Shown in pieces: positions 1 to 6,946 of a DNA stretch of 64,000 bases (position 1 is the first letter of the stretch; each line of letters starts with the position of its first letter). The notes under the pieces are model-generated. The model did no database searches. It saw only the letters and a list, made by a program, of their open reading frames with translations, and was not told where the DNA came from. The translations under genes and the position numbers were made by a program. The stretch comes from CAMAVH01 sp046297835 (GTDB lineage Bacteria > Pseudomonadota > Alphaproteobacteria > SMXQ01): positions 434,001 to 498,000 of the forward strand of contig JBKBHI010000001.1 of NCBI GenBank assembly GCA_046297835.1. The letters run 5' to 3'.

Positions 1-443
1 CGTCTATTTTCGACACTGAACCCGTCGTTATCTTCAAATTGCAGTTGGAGGAAATTGCCGTCCTTCTCCCAATATTTTTTCCAGTCGGGATCGATCAGAT
101 CCGCTTGGCTGATGGTCTTGACCTGACCCTCGATTTGAAATTCGAACAGCAACGCATTCTCGCGGTATTTCACTGTGAGGGTAGGTTCTAAGCCGCGGAT
201 CGGCCGGACAGTAAGCACCTTGGCGCGCGATAGTTTGGCCAGTTCGCTTTCATCGTAGCGTTTGAGCTCGAGCAGGCGGCCGCCTTCACGCACCAGGGTT
301 TGGCCAGTTGCCTTGTTGAGCAGATAGACATCGCCTTTGACGTCTTTGATCTCATATCGATCGCCACGGCCGGTGAGATCTTCGAGGCAGCCGGTCAGCA
401 GTGCGGCGCAGGCGGCGAATGCCGCGAGTTTCCAATAGAGCAT
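1..443 (-). CDS. putative lipoprotein (3' end outside window)
   Basis: An open frame of about 147 codons begins at the ATG at 443 and runs off the left edge, so the C-terminus is missing. The first 19 residues form a short signal peptide ending in a lipobox (LLTGC), which predicts lipid attachment and export to the envelope. The rest is charged, with no domain I recognise. Start choice: GGGGAG lies six bases before this ATG; a second in-frame ATG at 449 would have no spacing to that motif. Codon use looks like an ordinary chromosomal gene, so it may mark the left edge of the accessory island. Function unknown. Confidence 0.6.
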   Translation of the reverse strand, partial: MLYWKLAAFAACAALLTGCLEDLTGRGDRYEIKDVKGDVYLLNKATGQTLVREGGRLLELKRYDESELAKLSRAKVLTVRPIRGLEPTLTVKYRENALLFEFQIEGQVKTISQADLIDPDWKKYWEKDGNFLQLQFEDNDGFSVENR

Positions 444-449
444 AGTCAT

Positions 450-911
450 CTCCCCGGTTGACTGGGGCAGCGGCCCCATGGTCCTAGTATCGCGAGGGGA
501 GGCGAGGCAGTCGAGCGCAAGGGGAGTGGGGAGCGATGCCAGATTGGCTTTCCGTAACGTCCGTTCTGCGGTCGTCGGTGCGCGCGGCGCCGGTGCTTCG
601 CAAATCCAAAGAGTTAGATGTCGGAAGGGGTTAGCTGGTAGGCATGGCGACTGACATGTCTCGGCATCCTTGCGCGTGGCCCTTCCAAACCCTCTGCCAT
701 TGCAGATGACAGAGCGCAGCGTTATGCGCGATTTGCGCATCAATTGCCCCGTGCAGCCCGTATCCGCTTGGTTAAGATGGGAGGGACCATTCGGGGGGGG
801 GGGGGGGGATGGCACATGTGGCGGCACACAAAAAACCAACCACTCAACACCCCTTGCGCTGTGTGCAAACAGGCTTGCGTTTGGGTTATTATGCTCGCTT
901 ATGTCTGAGAG
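450..911. other. intergenic region, no gene supported
   Basis: I see no convincing gene. Short open frames here cross a long guanine tract and have no homology I recognise. The region holds a small hairpin (arms TGGGGC and GCCCCA at 463-478) upstream of the lipoprotein gene, and the guanine run listed separately. Confidence 0.4.
793..808. repeat. 16-base guanine homopolymer
   Basis: Sixteen consecutive G residues lie in non-coding DNA between the lipoprotein gene and the 3' end of the ImmA/HigA gene. Tracts this long are slippage-prone both in cells and in sequencing, so the exact length is uncertain. Confidence 0.9.
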
Positions 912-2087
912 TTAGTTTTGCTGCATCTCAAATAAGGTACGCAAAGTACCGCGCTCAATTAGGCGTGAGAATTTTTTGTAATTTTGATGATCTCGTTGCC
1001 AGCGGCCTGCGACTATCGCGATGTTTACTCGGGCCTGAATCGATAATGAAGTTACGTCGTCCTGACTCATGTCGTGAGCCCAATGAAATTGAGAAAGGAT
1101 GTCGCTCGGAATAAGCGACTCTTGTGCCAAGAGATCGGCTTCACGCTCATAGGCATCATCACTATTGATTTCAATATCATCAATAAATGCTGAGCCAGAC
1201 TCTCTCAGATAATCGTAATGCAGCGAGATGTGCGCCAGCTCGTGCAGAAGTGTAAACCAGAAGTTATCGAGGCGATCGTGTCGCAATGTGAGTCCTACGA
1301 CCGGCCGACTTGCCGCGTCGACCATTGCAGCGCCATCGAGAAATGTTCCGGGAAGTGGCGGCAGTATCACGACACAAATCCCAAGTTTAGCTAGATGAGT
1401 AATCACGCGAGTAGGCCCATCAGTTCTGGCGCTAATCCTTGCTACAGACCGTAATTCGGATGATCCGAATTTAGACTGTTCAAAAGTATTCTTAAGGCGC
1501 TGGTTCTCGCTTTTTCTGACTACTGCAGCTTGCCAAAGCAAAAGAGCATGCTGGTCTGTTTTTGACGCAGCACGTTGCGTTCTGGTTTTGCGAAGTAACG
1601 CGGGAGAAAGGTTTGTTTGAGCAACCGGGCTTAAAAAAGCATCTAGCTCTTTAGGCCCAACTTTAAAGCCCATAGAACTTAAGCGATTAAGTGCGGGAGT
1701 AGACTCGCTTTCAAAACTCTTATCAGCTCTGCTCGAGATAAGAGATTCGTAAGGTATGCCGAGGCCCTGATGTAGTGAGCGGATCATATCAATTGATAGT
1801 TGTCGCTTACCTGAAAGCACCTCGGACACGCGTGCGCGTGAACCTATAAACGGCTCTAACTGCTTCGGTGAAAGGCCGAGAGCATCCATGCGAAATTTTA
1901 TCGCTGCGATAGGGGATGGGGATTCAATGTGAAAATATTTTTTTTCATATTGCTCGATGAGAGTCGCAAGGACCTCGATCTCATCATCGTAATTAAGATT
2001 GTTGCTGGCTTGCAGCAGATCCTTGATGCGACTCTTCGCGTCTTTCAGATCAATTTCGGTGCGAATGGGTTTGATCATCGGATTCAT
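912..2087 (-). CDS. HigA-type antitoxin fused to ImmA/IrrE metallopeptidase
   Basis: This is a 391-residue protein. Residues about 57-110 form a helix-turn-helix of the HigA/Xre kind (VSEVLSGKRQLS region). Residues about 225-330 form an ImmA/IrrE zinc peptidase domain with the HELAH motif at 282-286 and a downstream Glu-rich helix (YEREAD, about 313-318) that would supply the third ligand. HELAH is the family's zinc-binding active site. The start ATG overlaps the TGA of the upstream higB-like gene by four bases, so the two are translationally coupled. By family knowledge the HTH half should bind the toxin promoter and neutralise HigB; the peptidase half may cleave a regulator or itself, which is inference. 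Twin palindromes upstream of higB are likely its operators. Confidence 0.8.
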   Translation of the reverse strand: MNPMIKPIRTEIDLKDAKSRIKDLLQASNNLNYDDEIEVLATLIEQYEKKYFHIESPSPIAAIKFRMDALGLSPKQLEPFIGSRARVSEVLSGKRQLSIDMIRSLHQGLGIPYESLISSRADKSFESESTPALNRLSSMGFKVGPKELDAFLSPVAQTNLSPALLRKTRTQRAASKTDQHALLLWQAAVVRKSENQRLKNTFEQSKFGSSELRSVARISARTDGPTRVITHLAKLGICVVILPPLPGTFLDGAAMVDAASRPVVGLTLRHDRLDNFWFTLLHELAHISLHYDYLRESGSAFIDDIEINSDDAYEREADLLAQESLIPSDILSQFHWAHDMSQDDVTSLSIQARVNIAIVAGRWQRDHQNYKKFSRLIERGTLRTLFEMQQN

Positions 2088-2374
2088 TCCTCAGCAACTA
2101 ATGAGACCGTGAGGTCTGCTACTCGAATTTCGGTCAACAGCACTATCCCTCGGCGGAAATCCATGAGGGTTTCGACGTCGATGGCCGGGTTTGGAAACGA
2201 GAACACCACGATCGGTGGGGAGCGTACGTCGGCGTATTTGAAGTCCCTAAGAAGGGCATGCGTTGATTCCCAGGTGCGGCAACGCATCTCTGCCGCCCAC
2301 GCCCGCAGCATTTCTCCAGTCCTTGGGTGACTTCGAATGAAGCCATGTAGCTCCATTTCACCTAAGAAATTCAT
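2084..2374 (-). CDS. HigB-like mRNA interferase toxin
   Basis: This 96-residue protein fits the size and pattern of HigB/RelE-fold toxins: an N-terminal FIRSHP segment, the LRAW helix followed by TWES, then strands with VVFSFPN and a basic DFRRGIVLL near the end. In the family such proteins cleave mRNA on the ribosome. It is first in a two-gene operon, with the antitoxin second, which is the usual order for higBA. A second possible start at the internal ATG (residue 7) has an AGGTGAA just before it. The central Asn/Lys region expected for catalysis is not perfectly conserved, so activity is not certain. Confidence 0.65.
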   Translation of the reverse strand: MNFLGEMELHGFIRSHPRTGEMLRAWAAEMRCRTWESTHALLRDFKYADVRSPPIVVFSFPNPAIDVETLMDFRRGIVLLTEIRVADLTVSLVAEE

Positions 2375-2388
2375 CCGCTTATCCTAAT

Positions 2389-2455
2389 GCTCCCATGTCG
2401 GGAGCTATTTTATAGACGAGTGATCCACGCTTGTATATGCTCCCAATACGGGAGC
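2389..2455. promoter_or_regulatory. twin operator palindromes in divergent promoter
   Basis: Two 17-bp inverted repeats, GCTCCCATGTCGGGAGC (2389-2405) and GCTCCCAATACGGGAGC (2439-2455), share the pattern GCTCCC-N5-GGGAGC. Their centres are exactly 50 bp apart, close to five helical turns. On the minus strand a TATAAA sits next to the first copy, and the higB start is 15 bases beyond it. The second copy lies 24 bases before the GTG of the plus-strand operon. They are probably HigA-type operators controlling both directions. Confidence 0.7.
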
Positions 2456-2478
2456 ACTTTAATCCAGTGAGGTGGTTC

Positions 2479-2943
2479 GTGACGCGTTTCACCGTTTTTG
2501 GAAAGAGCCTGGATGCAAACGAGCAGCAGGCTTTAAGGAAATTCGCCGAGCAAGCAGCGGGCAAAGGGGATGAGGTTAGTTTTGCCGCGTCCATTGGCGA
2601 GCCCGATCCCTCTGTCGATAGCGAAGTCGTTCTGGTTTTGGGAACGGCAAGTACGTGTGCTAGCGCCGATCTCGCCAATGATTTGCAGCTGGCTGCAAAT
2701 GGTGCCCGGCGCATCATCTGGGTTTGGCCGGAGGGCGTAGGCGAATGCGAGCTGCCTTCAGTCGTCAGGACTTACGCCTATTCGATCATCGTTTGGAATG
2801 TGGGGAAGTTAAAGTCGGTCGCAGCCGACGATGATGCGAGGTGCTTTGAAGCATCGACGGGGGAGGCCCTGCCTAAAGTCGAAACTGAACGAAATCTCTG
2901 TGCCGATGTTGAGGCCGAAAACCCCAAGGCTAAAACAAAGTGA
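2479..2943 (+). CDS. TIR-like fold protein, first gene of nucleotide-modification operon
   Basis: This 154-residue protein starts at GTG 2479, preceded by GAGGTGG; an upstream TTG frame would run through the operator palindrome and is less likely. It alternates strands and helices in a Rossmann-like order: EVVLVLGTAST, then a helix, RIIWVWPEG, then AYSIIVWN. That layout resembles the TIR-like (DUF1863/ThsB-like) group, but no catalytic Glu is obvious, so this is fold-level inference only. The C-terminal tail is basic and probably disordered. It overlaps the next gene by four bases (GTGA), so it is coupled to the Nmad2 gene. It could act as a sensor or effector for the cassette. Confidence 0.45.
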   Translation: MTRFTVFGKSLDANEQQALRKFAEQAAGKGDEVSFAASIGEPDPSVDSEVVLVLGTASTCASADLANDLQLAANGARRIIWVWPEGVGECELPSVVRTYAYSIIVWNVGKLKSVAADDDARCFEASTGEALPKVETERNLCADVEAENPKAKTK

Positions 2944-3572
2944 ATTTATTCTCTTACGTCGTAGAGCACGATCTTGGGTTCGCTCCGAATCCATTTCACG
3001 GATTTTGCACGCTTGCTTGTTGCAAGCCGGAGATCCGTAAAAAAGCGAAAGAGGGTGACTACATAATTGGCACCGGTGCAACAAGGCCGGGGCTTCTCGG
3101 GCACATCACCTATTGGATGCGTGTGGATGAGATTCTGACCTTCGATGAATATTGGAGTGACCGCCGCTTCCGTTACAAGAAGCCCTACATGGAAGGCACT
3201 ACCATGTTGCGCTACGGCGACAACATTTATCACCGAAGCGGCGGTAAAGATTTTCAGCAAGAGGATTCATTCCACAGCCATGAGGATGGCAGCCTTTCTC
3301 GTGGTGATTTAAAGCGAGATACCCAAAAGACGGAGAGGGTTCTTATAGGGCGTGACTTTTCGTATTGGGGGCGTAACGGAATACTGTTGCCGGAACACCT
3401 GCAGTGCCTTGTGAAAAAAGGACCTGGGCATAAGTGTCGATTCACTGAAGAGCAGATAGCTATGTTTCATGCTTGGTTGAGCAATCAGCGTGAACGTGGC
3501 TTTAAGGGGGAGCCGGCTCATTGGCAATTTATTGGACAGCTCAAGCGCCGGCCTTCCCGGGCTCGGAGGTGA
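2940..3572 (+). CDS. Nmad2-family putative DNA base modification protein
   Basis: This 210-residue protein opens with the recognisable Nmad2 (nucleotide modification associated domain 2) signature: LFSYVVEHDLGFAPNPF, then CTLACCKPEIRK, then GDYIIGTG. Nmad domains were defined computationally next to enzymes that hypermodify bases in DNA; their chemistry is not established. A central aromatic stretch (DEYWSDRRFRYKKPY) and a C-terminal helical region follow. The start is a GTG overlapping the preceding stop. The next gene begins three bases after its stop, so all three genes form one operon. Two conserved cysteines near the N-terminus (CTLACCK) could bind metal, which is inference. Confidence 0.8.
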   Translation: MNLFSYVVEHDLGFAPNPFHGFCTLACCKPEIRKKAKEGDYIIGTGATRPGLLGHITYWMRVDEILTFDEYWSDRRFRYKKPYMEGTTMLRYGDNIYHRSGGKDFQQEDSFHSHEDGSLSRGDLKRDTQKTERVLIGRDFSYWGRNGILLPEHLQCLVKKGPGHKCRFTEEQIAMFHAWLSNQRERGFKGEPAHWQFIGQLKRRPSRARR

Positions 3573-3575
3573 TAG

Positions 3576-5234
3576 ATGAGGCCTATCGACTACGACCAAT
3601 TCGTTCGCAAAACCGATCAATATTCTTTGAAGGCCCCCAAGGAGCGTCATGCAATTGCTTTGTATGGGCTTGTGGGCGAGATCGGCTCTTTAATCTCGGC
3701 CATAAAAAAGAAAATATTGGCCGAGGGTGGTGAGGCTGATTGGGATCAACCAAATAAAGAGATCAAAGAAGAGATAGGGGATGTGCTTTGGTACTGCTAC
3801 TCGCTTTCTCAAATCGTCAATGCGACATATTTTGATATTCTAACGAACGATATTTCAGTCCTAAGACGCGAGATCGAGGGAGGCAACGAACGGGCTGAGA
3901 AAATTAGTGCGGCGCTCGCGGCGCTTGATCCAAAAAGTAAGAACGAATTTCTTTCAGCCGCGGCGCTCTTTCCTATTTCAAATGACTTTTCATTTGATGC
4001 TTACCAAGCGCTTGCATTCAAAACTGCAAGAACGGACGGAATAATCCTTCTCGAGGTTTGCTTGGCTGTCTTGCCGCAATTAGGTGCGGAGCTTTTGCGC
4101 TCGACACTTCCCGAAGTGGAGTTGACCCTTAATAAAAATATTGCCGACCGTGCGCCCAACGTTGTTTTGGGTGAGGTGGCTTGGCATCTATCTGCAATCT
4201 CAAGCCTCTATAATTTATCGCTAAATGACGTTGTCGATTTTAATTGTCAGAAAGTAAGTTTCAGATCGGAGAGGGGGAATCCTGCCTCTCTTCATGATGA
4301 GGGACGAAAGGAGCAAGAGCAGTTTCCTCGAAAATTTAGCATCACGTTTGTCGGTATTGAGAAGGGCCTATCAAGGATGTACTTCGAAGGCCATCGACTG
4401 GGAAATGACCTAACAGATAATGCGAAAGAGGATGATGGTTATCGTTTTCATGACGTGCTTCACCTGTCGCTCATTGGGCATCTAGGCTGGTCGCCAGTTT
4501 TTAGAGGTTTTATGAAGAAGAGGCGTCCCGACGTTGATGAGGTCGAGGATGGTGGCCGGGCTAAAGTGGTTGAGGAATTGGTTATCAAGGCCATTCACTC
4601 TGAAGGAGTGAGTCAGGCGAGGGAATCAGGCAGATGCTCTGTTGGCACTCCGATGCGTTTGTTTCCTGAGAAAAGCACCATTCCCTTCAGGCTTTTGAAA
4701 ACCATAGATTTATGGGTTGAAGATCTCGAGGTCCGCCAGAACAGATTCTGGGAATGGGAGGATGCAATTCATGAAGGTTGCGAGATTTTCTTTAAGCTGT
4801 GTGAGCATGGCCAAGGCACTGTGCACGTAGATTTAAAAAATCGCAGTCTGACTTTTGAGTCTTTGGTAACGCCTGGCGTTCAGGGGTTAACTGTTGGGCT
4901 TGGCATGGGAGTAGGTGATGCCAGCGCAGGAGGCATACTTACTGAGGTGGATAAGACTTTCGCAGAAGGGCTGTCTGGTCTCGCTCAGGTGGTAGCAGCA
5001 AAGCGAGCGCTATTCGAAGCACTGGGATTGTCGAACCCGCCGGTCTCAATGTGGTTGCAGGTTGATATTCGCGTGGTCGACGGAAATAAAATATCTGTGA
5101 GTGCCAGGGGCGACGTGCAGGAGCGCATATGGAGCATGCAAGTCGTCGACTACAAAGCTGCTTTCGTCAATATGACTGATAACGTGTTGTGCACTATCGC
5201 TGCGATTGCAGATGTTGAAGATCTAAGAAAATGA
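3576..5234 (+). CDS. MazG-like pyrophosphohydrolase with C-terminal extension (MazG_C type)
   Basis: This 552-residue protein has a strong ribosome site (GGAGGTGATAG) before ATG 3576. Residues 30-80 match the MazG all-alpha NTP pyrophosphohydrolase core: GEIGSLISAI and then EEIGDVLWY, the second keeping the Glu-x-x-x-Asp metal pattern (E65/E66-D69) while the first helix has lost one acidic residue. A second, degenerate copy seems to lie at about 140-220 (GEVAWHLSAIS, with Trp in place of Asp). The remaining two thirds fit the MazG C-terminal domain described near base-hypermodification genes. MazG enzymes hydrolyse NTPs or dNTPs to monophosphates. Here it may clear modified or competing nucleotides. 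The 3' end overlaps the convergent next gene by 12 bases. Confidence 0.7.
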   Translation: MRPIDYDQFVRKTDQYSLKAPKERHAIALYGLVGEIGSLISAIKKKILAEGGEADWDQPNKEIKEEIGDVLWYCYSLSQIVNATYFDILTNDISVLRREIEGGNERAEKISAALAALDPKSKNEFLSAAALFPISNDFSFDAYQALAFKTARTDGIILLEVCLAVLPQLGAELLRSTLPEVELTLNKNIADRAPNVVLGEVAWHLSAISSLYNLSLNDVVDFNCQKVSFRSERGNPASLHDEGRKEQEQFPRKFSITFVGIEKGLSRMYFEGHRLGNDLTDNAKEDDGYRFHDVLHLSLIGHLGWSPVFRGFMKKRRPDVDEVEDGGRAKVVEELVIKAIHSEGVSQARESGRCSVGTPMRLFPEKSTIPFRLLKTIDLWVEDLEVRQNRFWEWEDAIHEGCEIFFKLCEHGQGTVHVDLKNRSLTFESLVTPGVQGLTVGLGMGVGDASAGGILTEVDKTFAEGLSGLAQVVAAKRALFEALGLSNPPVSMWLQVDIRVVDGNKISVSARGDVQERIWSMQVVDYKAAFVNMTDNVLCTIAAIADVEDLRK

Positions 5235-6317
5235 ATCGGCAATCCGTCGATTGATTTTCCATTTCGGTGGATACCATGGAGCAAGCAAAGAGCCAGCACT
5301 CGTATATTTCTGTTTAATTCGAGTGCGGCCGGCTATCCCTCCATATTCTGGAAAAGCGACGCGTGCATACTTAGAGATTTCGCAAAAAATATTCTGGCAG
5401 TCGATCAGCTTGAGGGCGCGTCCCCATAGCGATTTGAAATTAATTTCTAGATTAGAAAAATGATACTCTTGATTGTCCCGCATGTAGCGAATTACGTCGG
5501 CGGGATCGAGCTTTGCGTCGCTTTGAAAGCATTTTGAGATGCCGTCAAGAGCTCCGGGGCCGGCCATTACAAAGTCATCCTCGCTGAAATTTGTGAGGGT
5601 GCTGTAATTTAAATCAGTCGCGAATTGGTAAGCTAAAAATGGCCCAATCGAAGGTGCCGATAGGAGCAGTTTAAAAGCATCTGACATGCTTCGGCACTCG
5701 GACAGGCGAATTGAGAAACCATCTTTGATTAGCTGCTCAAGCATGCGCAGGTGGTTTTGATGCTTTAGCGGGTGGCCAAAAACATTCCCTGCGGATGGCA
5801 TGATGTAAGCGGCGGAATATATCCGTTCACCCTTGGCCATATGCCGCGACAAAACTTTATCGAAAAGATCGTAGTTAAAAGTTTCCCAAGTGAGCTTTCC
5901 GAATTCCGCTTCTAGAAGCTTCCAAGTTTCGATTTTGTTAAACAACTTGAAGAGGAGAATTCGAAAAAATAGATCGTTTCTCGAGTCCGGTAAATCGTCT
6001 CTGTAAATGACATCTCGAATAAGAAACTGGCTTACGCGATCGGATGCCCGATACGTATTCGTAAACTTAAAGCTTTTTAGAATGGGGTCGTTGGTTAGTG
6101 CGGTGTTTGTCCGGTCTAAGCGACGGAAGAAAATATTCTGACGTTCTGCAGCAAACCGCCAATACGCATAAAACACGGGAGTAGTAAGAACTTTTTGTCC
6201 CGCAATCGTTATGGCTTCAGATGCGGGGCTGCTCACCTTGTTGCTGAAATCGACATCGAGCTGAAGTGAATCAGCACTCGTTGATTTTTGCGAGGCATTG
6301 GTAGATTTGTATTTCAT
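5223..6317 (-). CDS. 5-hmdU DNA kinase helical-domain protein (alpha-glutamyl/putrescinyl-thymine pyrophosphorylase family)
   Basis: This 364-residue protein carries the family pattern: FYAYWRFAAERQNIFFRR, then KFTNTYRASDRVSQFL, then LFFRILLFKLFNKIETW, and the GPFLAYQFATDLNY helix with an HhH-like GPGALDGI at about 270-280. Related phage proteins act on 5-hydroxymethyluracil in DNA to activate it for hypermodification. No P-loop is visible, so only the helical domain is present. The first 30 residues are low-complexity. It is transcribed toward the MazG-like gene, and the two share 12 bases at their stops. No thymidylate hydroxymethylase is in the window, so the substrate is unknown. It is AT-rich compared with the core genes. 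Confidence 0.7.
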   Translation of the reverse strand: MKYKSTNASQKSTSADSLQLDVDFSNKVSSPASEAITIAGQKVLTTPVFYAYWRFAAERQNIFFRRLDRTNTALTNDPILKSFKFTNTYRASDRVSQFLIRDVIYRDDLPDSRNDLFFRILLFKLFNKIETWKLLEAEFGKLTWETFNYDLFDKVLSRHMAKGERIYSAAYIMPSAGNVFGHPLKHQNHLRMLEQLIKDGFSIRLSECRSMSDAFKLLLSAPSIGPFLAYQFATDLNYSTLTNFSEDDFVMAGPGALDGISKCFQSDAKLDPADVIRYMRDNQEYHFSNLEINFKSLWGRALKLIDCQNIFCEISKYARVAFPEYGGIAGRTRIKQKYTSAGSLLAPWYPPKWKINRRIADSFS

Positions 6318-6428
6318 ATTTGCAGTGCAAAACGTTTTTTTGGGGGGGTGAGGATTTATAGCATTTTGTCCCGTTGGAGCGATTAATAAGTCGGGAGATA
6401 TGCGTTTGAACAGGTAACTATTAGGGCC

Positions 6429-6905
6429 GTGACGCGCTCGTTCGGTCGGGCTGTGACTATGCTCGACGAAATGCGGGAGGCCGTTAGCTTCTATGCGACG
6501 CGCGCAGGGGAGAAGCTACGTCGCGCAAATCAGGCGGCCGGCTATCTCAGCATGTTCATGCACACGAATCGGTTCAACGGCGATCCTAGCCGCAGCGCTT
6601 CGGCCGTCGTTCGCTTCCCTGAGCCGACCAACGACACCGGCGAGCTAGTGGCGGGCGCCCTACGCGTTGTTGAGTCGATTTGGCGCGACGGCTTCCGATC
6701 TCAAAAGCGGGCGTGATTACCACGGACCTTGTGCCGGCCGGCGAAGGGCAAGCTTCGCTGTTCATGGAGAAGCGCCGCGATCTGCGACTCATGATCGCTA
6801 TAGATAAGCTCATTGCCAAGATGGGGCGAGGGACAGTCATTACCGCCGTAACCGGCATTCGGCGCGGGTGGTTCTTAAAGGCCGCGCATCATTCGCCCCC
6901 GTTCA
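6429..6905 (+). pseudogene. umuC: truncated, frameshifted umuC (DNA polymerase V catalytic subunit) remnant
   Basis: From 6429 the frame encodes the UmuC C-terminal half (TRSFGRAV, MHTNRFNG, TNDTGELV, then ESIWRDGFRSQK). After about 6706 the match continues in another frame (KAGVITTDLVPAG, SLFMEKRRDLRLM, KMGRGTV, then HHSPPF), so a one-base shift separates them near an AAAA run. The polymerase palm and fingers are absent upstream, and the usual C-terminal TTRW end is lost. It is therefore a scar of a former error-prone polymerase gene, cut when the neighbouring cassette was acquired or rearranged. Ends are approximate. Confidence 0.75.
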
Positions 6906-6946
6906 TACGGGCGGGCGCTCGTCGCGTCGAGACGAAAAGCGCGGGA

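Noticed and set aside
670..1114. Two short open frames crossing the guanine tract
   Set aside because: They depend on the homopolymer length, overlap the end of the ImmA/HigA gene and have no family or ribosome-site support.
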